The notes: generated by a model not told the origin, from the sequence alone. A stretch of 64,000 bases of DNA from Paraspadella gotoi (GCA_051294375.1 CM119269.1:9125619-9189618), one strand, 5' to 3'. Shown: positions 50,714 through 61,322, counted from the stretch's first letter. Made by a program: numbers and translations.

Positions 50714-50899
50714 TTGACGAAGATGAGTCGAGGAGGACAGACAAGAACGAGTCTGCGGGATTTAGAAGACGTCATAAAATCGTATCAAAGCTCGAATTCG
50801 TCTTGGCGGCGGAGACGGGGGAGAGACGAGAGAGAGGCAGAGGAAGAGAGAGGAGTGAGAGGAGGGAAGAGAGAGCAGAGAGAGAGGATGGCGGATTGA
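50714..50899 (+). CDS. Candidate frame with a helical N-terminus
   Basis: The frame starts MTKMSRGGQTRTSLRDLEDV, continues IKSYQSSNSSW, and then becomes Arg/Glu-rich as it runs into GA repeats. The first 35 codons have ordinary composition and would form an amphipathic helix. An exon end near GGCGGCGGAGACGG is possible, but no clear donor is seen. No family is recognised. Confidence 0.2.
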   Translation: MTKMSRGGQTRTSLRDLEDVIKSYQSSNSSWRRRRGRDEREAEEERGVRGGKREQRERMAD

Positions 50900-50947
50900 C
50901 GACTAGAAGGGAGAGAGAGAGGAGGAAGAGAGAGAGAGAGAAGAGAA

Positions 50948-51142
50948 TTGGTTGTTGACCTTCCACACTCTGTGGCCATGGATGAAACTGCTCTCTCTAA
51001 ACTCGGAAACAAAGAGCAAGAGAATGAGATTAGAAAGAAAAAGTTTAGCGTTGTTGTTCGTGGGCGAGAGAGATTTGGTGTGGCCGTCACGTTAGGGTTG
51101 GTTAGGAGGCGCGATAATTGGGGGGGGGGCGGAATTCTGTAG
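50948..51142 (+). CDS. Candidate frame, unrecognised
   Basis: The 64-codon frame reads MVVDLPHSVAMDETALSKLG, then a charged stretch (NKEQENEIRKKK), then FSVVVRGRERFGVAVTLGLV, with a G run near its end. The composition is not repetitive. There is no convincing splice site and no known motif. Confidence 0.2.
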   Translation: MVVDLPHSVAMDETALSKLGNKEQENEIRKKKFSVVVRGRERFGVAVTLGLVRRRDNWGGGGIL

Positions 51143-51255
51143 CTTCCAGGAGCTGCTTGTAGAGTTTGAAGTGTGAAATCGATCTAGTGATATAGCGGAG
51201 TGATAGTTTGACAGTGTGAATCGCTCTACGTGATGAATTTAAGGAAAAGACTCCC

Positions 51256-51357
51256 ATGGTGAACCCGGTCCGTCGCGAATGGATTTCAGAAGTTGTGAAA
51301 CTTGTGATCGACAAATTTTCGTCGACTTTAGATATGAATCTCAAGTGGTCAGCCTGA
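51256..51357 (+). CDS. Candidate small ORF, 33 codons
   Basis: An ATG in good context (CTCCCATGG) opens MVNPVRREWISEVVKLVIDK, continues FSSTLDMNLKWSA, and stops at 51355-51357. The stop lies inside a 14-bp direct repeat (GTGGTCAGCCTGAC, about three copies, 51345-51390). It could be an exon fragment or chance. Confidence 0.2.
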   Translation: MVNPVRREWISEVVKLVIDKFSSTLDMNLKWSA

Positions 51358-51392
51358 TGTGGTCAGCCTGACGTGGTCAGAGTGACGTGGTA
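51345..51392 (+). repeat. 14-bp direct repeat, about three copies
   Basis: GTGGTCAGCCTGAT, GTGGTCAGCCTGAC and GTGGTCAGAGTGAC follow directly on one another. Confidence 0.85.
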
Positions 51393-52239
51393 TTGGGGAG
51401 TTGAGGGTCGGTTACGAGTGGACAGAATCTGAGGATCGAATTGATAAGAAGAGAGAAAAAAGATGTTTCGAGTTTCGAGTGGATCCACAACAGATATCTG
51501 AATAAATCTAGTATCCTCGAAAAACAAATGCTTGCAAAAGTCTGTCAGTCAGTACGTCTGTCGATGATCGGCATCTGCGGCGTACGCACCGGCTCTGTGA
51601 CACGCACAAAAATCGAACTCAGATTTAAAAAAAAACGACGAATTTTGAAAAAAAAAATAGAAGGGAAAAGAAAAAAAAATGGAAAAGGGAAAAATGAAAG
51701 AAAGAAAAAGAGTTGAGAGAATCTTAACAGGGCAGACAAGCGGCATAAATCGAATTACCGTTGCGATTAGATTAAAATCGAATTGAAGAAAAAGTTTTTC
51801 CTTCTTATTTAGTAAAAAAAAATTGAATTTACAAGAATAAATGAGGAAGGAAAATGGGACGAAGAAAAGGATTATTATTTCTAGAAGTTAGGATGGAGAA
51901 AATGAGAGATGATTAAGGTTTTAGCGTTAGGATTTTAATTAAAATACTTATTCTAGTGTTTTATAACTAAAACACTAAAACGCTATGTTCGTCCGAATCC
52001 TTTACTTACCATATTCCCAACCCGATTTAATTTTTCTCTTCACTTTTAACTTTTCTCCAACTTTTAACAAGGATCAATTATATGCTTCTTCAATTTAGCA
52101 CTCCCCTGAAGCCAGGTCCTAATCTCGCTCCTCTTCCCTACTCCGCTACCCCATCTCGACCATTCCAGCTCCACTTCCCCTAAAAAGCTCCGCCACCCCA
52201 CTCGCTGCACCCGAGTCCGCGGCCCGCTCCTGAACTCAC
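51393..52239. other. AT-rich and purine-rich spacer
   Basis: No exon is recognised. The stretch holds poly-A runs and short purine tracts, with pyrimidine-rich sequence towards its right end. Confidence 0.6.
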
Positions 52240-52302
52240 GTGTGAAGAGAAGGGCTTGAAGGAGTTGTTGGGGGCGATGGAAGGGGTGGCCATCGTCGTC
52301 AT
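52240..52302 (-). CDS. Candidate first coding exon, unrecognised
   Basis: On the minus strand an ATG with G at -3 (GAGGCCATGACG) opens 21 codons, MTTMATPSIAPNNSFKPFSS and a final His. They end exactly at a consensus donor (TTCACAC/GTGAGTTC). The surrounding DNA (52190-52400) is GC-richer than its neighbours and CpG-containing, as expected for a 5' exon. The peptide is Thr/Ser/Pro-rich and looks disordered. No later exon is identified at lower coordinates, so the gene cannot be named. A chance ATG near a GTGAGT remains possible. Confidence 0.35.
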
Positions 52303-52540
52303 GGCCTCCGGGCGGATGAGGCGAATGTCTCGCTCTCTGTCGTTCGCTCTCGCTCGTCAAGCAGAAGCGCGACTCTGTCCTTATGAAAAAAGCAGCGGCT
52401 TTTGAAAGGAAGGGCGTTGTGGACAGGTGGAGGCGAGGAATTGATTCGTGAGGGTTTTTTTTTTTTTTAAATCGGCGCGAAGAGATGAAAAAAAGGCGCG
52501 TAGTGATGAGCGAGTTTGGCGCGCAGTGACGTAGCGTCAA

Positions 52541-53100
52541 TAATTTACAAAATGTATGTAATCGTCAGCAGCGAATTTGACCTTTGACTTTTTCGCCGGA
52601 AATTAAATGACGCCGATTGACGCCGGAAATTCGATCTGTGACGCGGATTGAAGCCGGAAGAGAATCTTCACCTTTTTCGATCTCACCGAGTCATTTCGAT
52701 TCGGATCGAGTCTCACTCCTTTTCTTGTTTGCATCGACGTCTACTTTGATCGCATAAAATGCAGTCGATGACTTTTTTGTTGATATATTTATTTTAAGAG
52801 TTTATGTAATTTGGTAAAAACCAGCGAGACCCAAAAAAAAAATAAGAATTTAACTAAGTTGAATTCGATGGGGGAAAGGAATGTTTGTTTTAGTTCTAAT
52901 TATATTTAGTGTTTTTTTCACGATTCGCGTTTGTTGTTGTCGTTGTCGTTCTCGTCGTCGTCGTCGACAATGTTTGTAATTTTAATTTCACTTTGATCTT
53001 TTGTTTGTTTTTATTTATTAAATTTTTTTTAAAAATGAAGTTTTTTGTTGGTTTTTTTTTTTCCGGGAGATTCTAAAGTCGCGACGCGGAATTCACTGAT
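52541..53100. other. AT-rich spacer
   Basis: No gene is seen. ATTGACGCCGGAAATT-type sequence repeats twice (52596-52650), and a GTTGTC/GTC run lies at 52931-52970. Confidence 0.6.
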
Positions 53101-53422
53101 GTGATGATCATCATTCGAAGGGAAAAATTCAAAGACCAAAAACGACGAGAGGACGACGACGACGACGACGACGAGGCGATAAAGGAGGAGGAGGAGGAGG
53201 AGGAGGAGGAGGAGGAGGAAGACCGTCTGATGAGACTTGTTCTCGCTTTTTTCTTCCTCTGTAATGTTCGATCTGCGGATGAAGGAGAAGGAGAAGGAGG
53301 AGGAGGAGGAGGAAGAGGGAGAGGAGAGGGAAGAGGAAGAGGAGAGGAATCGGGATATCGAAAGCGATGATATTAAAATGTTGGAGGAAGAGGAAAAAAC
53401 CGCAATGAGGAGGAGAGAGTAA
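53101..53422 (+). repeat. GAC, GAG and GGA triplet arrays
   Basis: (GAC)n at 53153-53176, (GGA)n at 53184-53220 and GGA/AGG repeats at 53280-53345 translate into poly-Asp/Glu or Gly/Arg frames of 60-90 codons. A short hydrophobic stretch (LVLAFFFLCNV) between the arrays is not enough to call a protein. Confidence 0.7.
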
Positions 53423-53814
53423 CGCGGGCGTCGTCGTTGTTGTTGTTGCTGTCGTTGTTGTCGTCGTTGTTGTTGTGGTTGGTATTGCTAATGATGTTAA
53501 AGAGTTTGATTTTACAGCAGATAATTTTATTAATTAAACCTTTTGATTGGTTTTAATTAGTAAAGTAATGATTTTGTTGCTATGTTTACATCTAAATTTA
53601 AAAAAATGATGGTAATCTTTCACATCTTTTTTTTTTTAAATTTTAGGGTAATTGTTCAAATTGCTCCTGTATAGAGAGGTAAAGAGTAAAAACTGAAATG
53701 TTATAAACTAAGAAACAAATATTTTTGAAAAAATATTAATTGAGAATTAAAGTGAATCAAAAACTTAATAAAAAAATGATCTAACCGCAGACCTCCAAGG
53801 AGAGAGAGAGAGAG

Positions 53815-53859
<45 letters not shown>

Positions 53860-54174
53860 CAGAGAGAGAGGAGAGGAGTAAAAGCCCAAATTTTCCCTTT
53901 TCGGTTAAGGAAGCCTCCTTATTTAGCAGGATTACTTTACATTATTAATGAAGATATTAGGAGGCCACACAAGGGAGTTAAAAGCCGCGCATATGGTAAG
54001 GCAGAGGTGGAAATGGAACGATATGGTGAGGAAGAGGAGGAGGAGGAAGAGGAGGAGGAGGAGAATTTGCCGCGATTGAAAAGCTCCCGCGATTGGAGTC
54101 AGATTCGCTACGGCGTCTTCCTTCGCCTCGGCTCCTCGCAGCTGCAGGAGTTTCGGGTCCGCTGCTGCGGAAGC
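53423..54174. other. Non-coding, GTT/GTC repeats, AT-rich DNA and GA tract
   Basis: No exon is recognised. The stretch holds (GTT/GTC)n at 53430-53477, a GA block at 53800-53878 and a GAGGAG run at 54027-54063. The GC-rich edge before the gap (54100-54174, with CTGCAGGAG and GCTGCTGCGGAAGC) might be part of an exon lost in the N run. Confidence 0.6.
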
Positions 54175-54368
54175 NNNNNNNNNNNNNNNNNNNNNNNNNN
54201 NNNNNNNNNNNNNNNNNNNNNNNNNNNNNNNNNNNNNNNNNNNNNNNNNNNNNNNNNNNNNNNNNNNNNNNNNNNNNNNNNNNNNNNNNNNNNNNNNNNN
54301 NNNNNNNNNNNNNNNNNNNNNNNNNNNNNNNNNNNNNNNNNNNNNNNNNNNNNNNNNNNNNNNNNNNN
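54175..54368. other. Assembly gap, 194 N
   Basis: GC-rich left flank, GA repeat right flank. Confidence 0.99.
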
Positions 54369-54469
54369 GAGAGAGAGAGAGAGAGCGTAGCAACCAAAAG
54401 GAAACGAAGGAAGGAAGCATCCGACTTTTTTTTTCTCTTATTTTGACGAAAAGATAAAAGATGAGAAAC

Positions 54470-54660
54470 AGAAAATAGAGAGAGAGGAAGGTGAAAATAG
54501 AGAGGGAGAGGGATGACTAGAGAGGGAGAGAGATGAATAGAGAGGGAGAGAGATGAATAAAGAGGGAGAGAGTGGAATAGATAGGGAGGAGAAGGAAATA
54601 GAGAGGGAGAGAGGAAAAAGGAAAGGGAGAGAGAATAAAAGAAAGAAGTAGAAAGATAAA
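54470..54660 (+). repeat. Purine minisatellite, unit about 26 bp
   Basis: ATAGAGAGGGAGAGAGATGA recurs about six times with drift at about 26-bp spacing, inside a longer purine-rich block that ends near 54770. Confidence 0.8.
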
Positions 54661-55099
54661 CAGAGAAGGAGAGAGGAAGAAAAAATTAAGAAAAAGTGTT
54701 AGAAAGGAAAGAAGAAAAAAGGAAGAAACTCAGGAAGGAACTGATGATAATGAAAAATAAAATAAAAAAAAAAAGCGAGAGAACTTGAATGGAAGAAGAA
54801 GTGAAAAAAAACTGATGTGTGATTATAAAAAAATATAATATATAGGGGTGTAAACGAGGTTTAAAACTGAATAGTAATAATATGTGCGATTTTATTTCGA
54901 ATACAACGAGGTTGATTCAGTACAATAATCATCACACACAAACAAACACAACATAGACTAAGTCTAAGCAAAAAAAAAAATATATATAAAATAGAAGAGA
55001 AAAAAGTTAATTAAATAAAATTAATTAATTAAAATTTAAACAATTAAAAATTGTTCTTATGTTGTAAAAAACGGAACAAGTTTCTGAAGAACAGTATTT

Positions 55100-55123
55100 T
55101 TGTATTAATAATAATAATAAATA

Positions 55124-55169
<46 letters not shown>

Positions 55170-55270
55170 CAATAATAATAATAATAATAATAATAATCAA
55201 TAATAAATAATAATAATATAATAATAATAATATAATAATAATAATAATAATAATATATAATAATAGTTTT
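55100..55270 (+). repeat. (AAT)n array
   Basis: AAT units with occasional single-base losses, more than 40 in all. Confidence 0.9.
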
Positions 55271-55429
55271 TATAATGTTTATAAATAAGGTTTCGAGGAC
55301 AACCTTGAGTAGATCTACGCTTTGTAATCTCTTTTAAAAAAGCGTGTAGAGCCACGAGGAAAAACATTGCTAGTAACTGATAAAAATCTTCAGTCATTTT
55401 CTTGGTCTCCGGTCCTTTACATCCGCCTC

Positions 55430-55790
55430 CGGAAAATCTCGGCGCCAAAAATCTAAACGCTAATCTTTGGCGCCGGAAGAACCCGGCATCGACTCTCTGC
55501 CCCGAAAAAATCTTAATATCAAATCCCGGCGCCGGAATCTTTCGCCTCAGGACGCCGGGCGACGAGGGCGTTCTCTAATCTGAGTCTCAGGCGCCTCGAC
55601 TGACACACCCCCGACTCCTCCCTTTCAGCCCTGGCGGCACGGGGCGGCGCTAGAGAGTGGACAGCCCCTCGGGCTTGACCGCGCCACCCTCGCCGCTCGG
55701 AGTCGGGGCGTGTCCCTCTCGACCCCTTGTCCCCCCCCAAACTTTATCACCCCCGGGGCCGGCGACGTTGTTTCGCGTGACTTTGGAACA
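55430..55790. other. GC-rich island, no recognised gene
   Basis: A CpG-dense stretch between AT-rich flanks, with GGCGCCGGAA or GGCGCC repeated at 55441, 55470, 55527 and nearby. It may be a 5' regulatory island. Frames here (for example 55519-55740 minus) are Arg/Gly-rich and unrecognised. Confidence 0.5.
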
Positions 55791-56310
55791 AAATGTTTGG
55801 GAAACGATGATGACGACGATGACGACGATGACGACGACTACGACGAGGTGGAATAATATTGTAATAATAATCATAATATTATGTAGATTATTAAAATTTA
55901 CATGACAATCTCGATTACAATGAATACGCAAATCTTGTTTGTAGGCAATGATAGTTCCGATGAATGTTATAACTATAAGAACAATGGTGATGACACAAAT
56001 AATAATTATAAAGATGACGACGAGGACGGCTACCAATTTATTGTTTATATTTTTTAACACTTTTACAAAAGGAAGTTAAGATCGACGAACTACAACGAGA
56101 GTTTATGTCCTACACCATGATGATGACCATGATGACTCTGATCTAATCTGATCAAGCAGAATAATTATGTTATTTTATAATGGCAGGAAGTTTGTTTAAT
56201 GCACCTGCTGTTTGCTGATTTGTTTAATGTAATCAAACGAACTGAAAAAAATATTATCCGACTTTCAAAACAAAAGAAAATTGGAATTAAACAAAAAAAA
56301 CAAAGGACAC
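55791..56310. other. GATGAC/AAT-rich spacer
   Basis: GATGACGAC triplets (55808-55850) and AT-rich DNA with GATGATGACCATGATGA-like repeats. No exon is recognised. Confidence 0.65.
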
Positions 56311-56408
56311 TTAAACTCTATACACGATTGTTCCCAAAGTTTGAACATCTGTATATCCAGTGAGATCATTGTAAGGAAACAAATAGAAAACTTTAGATTG
56401 ATTCATAA
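56311..56408 (-). CDS. Candidate terminal exon, unrecognised
   Basis: On the minus strand a good acceptor (TTATTTTTCAG, ending at 56409) is followed by an open frame, MNQSKVFYLFPYNDLTGYTD, then VQTLGTIVYRV and a stop at 56311-56313. The composition is ordinary and the exon would encode the last 31-32 residues of some protein. No family is recognised and no upstream exon is evident. A second frame at 56969-57154 on the same strand is also non-repetitive, but it has no supporting splice sites. Confidence 0.25.
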
Positions 56409-58703
56409 CTGAAAAATAACGTTTCCGAAAAAAAAACATTAATAAAAGTTTACAATTAATTCGAACAACTTTTGCAGCTGGGGTCATTGAGAAAGCGGGC
56501 AAAAACTTTGAGGTGCACGGTTGGGAAAAATAAATCCTGTTTAATGAAATACTCATTTTTTTTTAAATTTAACTATTGACGTCATAAAATGAAATCAATT
56601 CAAGTCTTCCTAATTTAGATTTAATTTAATAGTCCGATTACATTTTTTTTCTGTGAGGGGGAAAGAATCGGACGAAGAATAAATAATTGAAATTAGTTTC
56701 AGATTGATCAATTTTTTAAGTTGAGTAACGTGTCTAATAGAGACCCCTTTGTTAATTTAGTGAATTTAAAAATATAATTTAAAATAAACTATAAATATAG
56801 GGTTCATTCATCATGTGTTCTTCGACGATCGTCTTAACAGATCGAATTTTAGGTTATAAATTTAAAAAAAAAGCCGTGAATTTTATTAATAAAGTGAAGT
56901 TTATTTATGAAAATAACATTGAAATTAAATATGTATGAATGATATGATTTAAAATATATGATTTCGCTTCAACAATTAACTGGACGAATATAATTGTACA
57001 AACTATCCTTGCAAGATATTACATATTCAATATATTTTAAAAATTGTACAATTTTCATCTGAAAACTCAAAGCACGAATTGGTTCATTGCGGTTCGAAGG
57101 AAAAATTCTCGTCCTTCTATAGATTCGGCGATGAGGAAATTGGATTGATGACATTCATCATGGACGAATCTCCTCTCTCTCAAGTATTACCGATCCCAAA
57201 AGGCGCAGTTTGAACTGGCTATAAGGGGCAGTTTTACAACTCGCCCTCTTTCCGTTCACGAACTTCTCTTTCCCTACTGTTTTTAGGAAATACCCCCCGC
57301 CACTATTTTCATGGGATTAACATTTGAAGCCCTCAGCATTACCCACTGGCGTGGGAATCCCCGCCACTATTTTTGATGGGGATTGAACATGAGCCCTTCC
57401 TCCGGCCGAATCACAAATCTGTCTCACATAGCTAGTCCTTGTTATAAAAATATTTTAACTGAAAAATAAAATATTATGATCCTAATTTAAAAAATAGAAT
57501 AATATATTTGCTTGAATGGCTGAGAATAGATTCGTCTTTGCATACCAGAAAAAATGAAAAGTTAGTAGAATAATATTATTTCATAATGGATGAATTACAC
57601 AGTAACTTCGAAGGCTTCTGTCTTCCCTTCCCTCAAGCAGACAAACATAAAATGAAAAAAAAATGTATTATTAGGTTTTACATAACTTGCTCGCAACCAG
57701 AAGTCTTCTTCCCTCTTCACATATTTCAATCTATTATTCTTCTCCTTCATACAATTATATTGTCCAGTTAGAAAACCTGTTCCTTCTAAATACAGTTCTT
57801 TATGGAAAGTTTTTTACAAAAACTTTTATTGTTTCAGTTCATTTCTTAATAAAATTATTATATAAATTTATACTTTTTATTTAGTTGCAGCACACTAGAA
57901 AAAAAAATTTTATTCTTCTTGTTTTTTTTTCAAAAATAACTAAATTCACTCCACGTCATACAACGTAATATGTTACCTTAATCCTAAGATACCTCAATAC
58001 ACACAGCTTCTTTTTACGAAAGCAGTTTGAGCATACACATGTCAGCACTCTGTGCCACGCACGTCGCTGTTCATTCATATAGAGTGATAATTTAATTAAA
58101 TAAATCACTAAACATCCAATTATATTAAAATTAAAGATAAATTATTGCTGTGCACCACGAAACTTAATTGAACTTTGAACTTGATCAGACCTTGAATTTT
58201 TTTTTTTTCTTTTCTTTCTTTTTTTTTTTTTTTTCGTTTTTTTCTTTTTTTCTTTACTTTTTTTGATTTCACTTGCATGCTTTTTTTCCTTTCTTTCATC
58301 TGCTCTTTTTCTTTTTTTTTTTTTTTATTTTTTTTCCTTCTTTCCTAATCCTCCTCCTTATTCTTTTATCTCCTTTTCGTCTTCCTTTCTTTTTTCTCTT
58401 AATTAATTTAAGTAATTTTTTCTTTCTTTGTTTTTTTTTTTTTTTTTCTGTTTTTTTTTTTCCCCTTTCGTTTAATTTTTTTTTTTTTTTTTTTTTCCCT
58501 TTTCATATCTTCTTTTCTTTCTTCCATGTCGTGATGCCTTATTTCCGAGAGGAAAATAACCCTCCTCTCTTGTCTTAAGGCGAACAATGATCACGCAATG
58601 AAAAAGGATAAAAAGAAAAAAAGGAAAAAAGAAAAAAGAAAAGGAAAAAAGAAAGTTTTTATTTTCCGAAATTTCGCTTTGTCAGGAAGAGAAAGAGAAA
58701 CAG

Positions 58704-58770
<67 letters not shown>

Positions 58771-58875
58771 TATATATAATCTTTAGAAAAACATTTATTT
58801 TTTATAATTTATATTATTGAGAATAAATACGTAACAGTTTCAAAATTATTCATAGCTCTTTTCATCCTTTTTCAG
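56409..58875. other. AT-rich spacer, possible old mobile-element remnant, T-rich DNA
   Basis: AT-rich DNA to about 57170. At 57190-57440 a GC-richer stretch contains an internal direct repeat (CCCGCCACTATTTT.ATGGG, at 57297 and 57360) and GGGATTGAAC-like sequence reminiscent of a tRNA-derived SINE, though it is not classifiable. From 58198 to 58520 it is T-rich with poly-T runs, then GA repeats (58709-58770). No exon is recognised; the first flotillin exon was not found here. Confidence 0.55.
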
Positions 58876-58951
58876 GATGCTGTCACAGCAACCCATCTTT
58901 GTCCGCTGGTGGCCGAGTTTTACGTCTGGCCGTACATCCAAGAATAGACAG
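58876..58951 (+). CDS. FLOT1: Flotillin-1, N-terminal exon (partial gene, plus strand)
   Basis: The acceptor CCTTTTTCAG is followed by 76 nt and the donor GACAG/GTAAAG. In the frame opened by a split Gly codon it reads GCCHSNPSLSAGGRVL and ends PRIDR. The flotillin-1 family has a Cys-rich, acylated N-terminus, then AGGR-V, then an I-Q-R-I/D-R end at this point. A frameshift about 20 nt before the end scrambles the V-W-P-Y-I-Q stretch, which is readable in another frame as VWPYIQ. Flotillins are SPFH-domain proteins anchored on the cytosolic face of membranes, where they scaffold microdomains and endocytosis. The exon coding the initiator Met was not found upstream. Identification rests on the run of five exons in the correct order. 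Confidence 0.8.
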
Positions 58952-59127
58952 GTAAAGTTAGGTCAACATTTTTCTCACCCTTTAATTATGTTAGCCACGC
59001 AAATTTATTTTGCTACGCCTAACATTATTAATATTTCTTATTTTAATTCTGCCAAGAATATATTATTCATTTGTTTTAGCTTCCTTTATCTTTTTCTCTG
59101 AATTCTATTTCTATAATCCTTTCTTTT

Positions 59128-59165
<38 letters not shown>

Positions 59166-59805
59166 GCTGCTCCGCATTCTCTCTCTTCCACTCTCTATTT
59201 TCTCATTCTTCCTTTTCTCTGTCTCTCTCTTCTCCCTCTCTCTTCGCCCATTCCTAAACTGCTCTCCTCCTGCTTCTCCCCACCCTCCCCCCCCCCCCCC
59301 ACCCGCAGTGCCAGCGCGCGCCGCCTTTCTCTCTCTCTCTCTCTCTCTCTCCACTCTCTGCTCCCACTCTCTCTGCCCCTCTCTGCTCTCTCTCCCGCAT
59401 TCTCTCTCTTTCCACTCTCTATTTTCTAATTCTTCTTTTCTCTGTCTCCTGCATTCTCCCTCTCTCTTCCCCATTCCTCCTCTCTGCCTCCTCTTTCCTT
59501 CTCTCTCTTCTCTCTCTCTCTCTCCACTCTCTGCCTCCCCTGACTCTCTCTCTCCCCTCTTCCCTCTCTCTCTAATCTCCGACTCTCATCTTCGCCTTTT
59601 TCCCTTTCTCTTCTCACTCCTGCCTCTGTCCTTCTTTTCCCCCTCCCTTTCTCTGCATTTGCGCTATCCCTTCTTCCTCTCCACGCTCCCTTTCGCCTCT
59701 CTCCCACTCACTCTCCTCTTCCCACACTTTTCTCTCCCTCCCCCTCTCTCTCTCTCTCCTCTCTTTCCCTCCACTCTCTCTCCCGCTTTCTCTCTCTCTC
59801 TTCAG

Positions 59806-59895
59806 ATTTCCCTGAACACAATGACTCTGACAATTGAGTCTCCGCACAGTTTATACCGACTTTGGTGTAGCAATATCTGTCACCGTATCGCCCAG
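59806..59895 (+). CDS. FLOT1: Flotillin-1, SPFH-domain exon
   Basis: The acceptor CTCTCTCTCTTCAG is followed by 90 nt and the donor CGCCCAG/GTCAGA. The length equals the 30 codons that flotillin-1 has between R-I-S-L-N and I-A-Q. The exon reads ISLNTMTLTIESP in frame 0, VYTDFGVAISVT in a second frame, and IAQ back in frame 0. This means one extra base near CCGCACAG and one missing base near ACCGTATC. The sequence is specific to flotillin-1; flotillin-2 differs at ISLNTMTL. The compensating indels look like sequencing errors rather than decay, because the residues on both sides are conserved. Confidence 0.9.
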
Positions 59896-60160
59896 GTCAG
59901 ATGATGATACTGATTAAGATAATGGTGACACCTGATGACTATGAATCGCCAAGGTCAGATGATGAATGATAGTGATTAAGATAATGTGACACGCATGATG
60001 ACTATGACTTATCGCCAGAGGTCAGATTGATGATGATAGTGATAAGATAAATGATTGACAACATGATGCTATGAACATCACCAAGTCAGATGATGATGAT
60101 AATGATTAAGATAATGATGACAAAACGATGAATAAAAATGCCAAGGACAGAAACGAGGAG
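59896..60160 (+). repeat. Minisatellite of about 60 bp that repeats the flotillin donor site
   Basis: Four or five units share CGCCAAGGTCAGATGATGAT, AGTGATTAAGATAATG and GACACATGATGACTATGA. The first unit starts at the real exon end (CGCCCAG/GTCAGATG), so each unit carries a splice-donor-like CCAAG/GTCAGA. The last unit runs into CCAAGGACAGAAACGAGGAG, which repeats part of the next exon (60248-60265). Confidence 0.75.
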
Positions 60161-60233
60161 ATCCCTAAGCTGCAGCCAATAATGATAAATGATGATAAAG
60201 ATGATGATAGTATAATTCTGATTATGACATCAG

Positions 60234-60370
60234 GTAAAATCAGGACAGAAACGAGGAGATGCTGGCTGCTGCCTGCCCAAACATTTTTAGGCTAAGACAG
60301 GCAAAGGCAGAGATCCGTCGAATTGCCACTGGAGATCACTTGAACGGTCATCAAACGGAGCGATCAATGG
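60234..60370 (+). CDS. FLOT1: Flotillin-1, SPFH-domain exon
   Basis: The acceptor TATGACATCAG is followed by GTAAAATCAGGACAG (V-K-I-Q-D with one base missing). The exon then reads RNEEMLAAACPNIFRL, KAEIRRIATGDHLNG and HQTERSMG, with the donor ATGG/GTAAGG. Flotillin-1 has V-K-I-Q-G-Q-N-x-E-M-L-A-A-A-C, then a KxEAEI-IA-TLEGHQRAIM motif, exactly here. Two or three indels blur the F-L-G-K and TLEGHQ parts. This region forms the later half of the SPFH/band-7 fold. The first 30 nt have a partial duplicate at about 60136-60170, in the preceding repeat. Confidence 0.9.
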
Positions 60371-61096
60371 GTAAGGAATTGGGTCGGGTCAGGATATTGG
60401 CTCTGAAAAGGAATCATAAAACGAAGTAAAAGTCATGAAGTAATGCGGGAAAATAATATATTGATGCCAGGAAAATCTATACGGCGGACAAAATCCGTGA
60501 AGGGTAAAAAGTAGGAAGAAGTAAAGAGATGAAGGTGAAGTGAACCTCGGGAAGCGGGCCCGAATCCCTGGGAGGAGGATGAAGAGGAGGTGAATAAGCC
60601 CGCGTCGGTCTATCTTCTTTATACCTGATTGGTTTCAGGTCAAAGACACGATCATTGGTAAGAAATTGGGTCGGGTCAGGATATTGGTCAGGTCATAGTC
60701 ACGGATCATTGGTAAGGGAAATTGGGCTCGGGTCAGAAATATTATGTCAAGGTCAAGTCACATGATAAGTTAGAGGAGACCCCAGAGGTAGACTCTCTGG
60801 TAACTTGGTTGGGATCATGAAAACTTTATAACCAAAATGTAAAACTTACTTTAAATCAATCAATCAATCATCATTTTCCGATTCAACGAAAGTTTTCACT
60901 GAAATAAAAACGATCAATCCTTTTTTTTAAATTCAACGTTTTCTTATTTTTATTTTTCTTAACTCAATTCTTAAAATATCTCGTTCTCGCTCTATTTTCT
61001 CTCTCTCCTATCTATCTTCGTCGTCTCTCTCTCTCGCTCTCTCTCTCCTCCTTCCTCTCTCTCTCTTCTTCTCTCTCTCTTTCTCTCCTTTACCAG
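60371..61096 (+). other. Flotillin intron with repeated GTCGGGTCAGGATATTGG
   Basis: GGTAAGGAATTGGGTCGGGT, which begins at the donor, recurs at about 60658 and 60711 together with CAGGATATTGG and CACGATCATTGG. These form a dispersed repeat that again contains a donor-like GGTAAG. The remainder is purine-rich, then CT-rich up to the next acceptor. Confidence 0.7.
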
Positions 61097-61266
61097 GAAC
61101 ATGACCGTCGAAGAAATCTATCAGACCGAAAGAATTCTCCAAAACTGTTTTCGATGTGGCATCTTCGATTTGGTCAATATGGGCCTACTGTTTGTGTCCA
61201 TTACTCTCAGGATATCAAGGACGACAACGGTTACCTCAAAGCCTGGGAATGCCTAGAACAGCCAAG
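61097..61266 (+). CDS. FLOT1: Flotillin-1, exon with MTVEEIY motif
   Basis: The acceptor CTCCTTTACCAG is followed by about 170 nt, close to the 177 nt expected. It reads NMTVEEIYQTER, later DLVNMG, then in other frames VHYSQDIKDDNGYL and LGMPRTAK, and ends at AAG/GTGATG. Flotillin-1 has MTVEEIY, then SSDLVNMGI-VVSYTLKDI-DD-YL, then SLG-ARTAQ. All landmarks are in order but spread over three frames by small indels. A 42-nt tandem copy of the exon end and donor follows (61267-61308) and reads LGMARTAQ before a better donor, CCCAG/GTGAGC. Which of the two is the true exon end cannot be settled from this sequence. Confidence 0.88.
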
Positions 61267-61322
61267 GTGATGCTTACTATGCCCTGGGAATGGCTAGAAA
61301 CAGCCCAGGTGAGCTTTACTAT
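61240..61322 (+). repeat. 42-bp tandem duplication of an exon end and 5' splice site
   Basis: GCCTGGGAATGCCTAGAACA plus GCCAAGGTGATGCTTACTAT is followed at once by GCCCTGGGAATGGCTAGAAA plus CAGCCCAGGTGAGCTTTACT. Each unit contains the last eight codons of the flotillin exon and its donor. Confidence 0.85.

Noticed and set aside
59010-59904. Long Ser/Leu/Pro frames of 139 and 198 codons
   Set aside because: They come from CT-rich intron sequence between flotillin exons. Only the last part overlaps a real exon.
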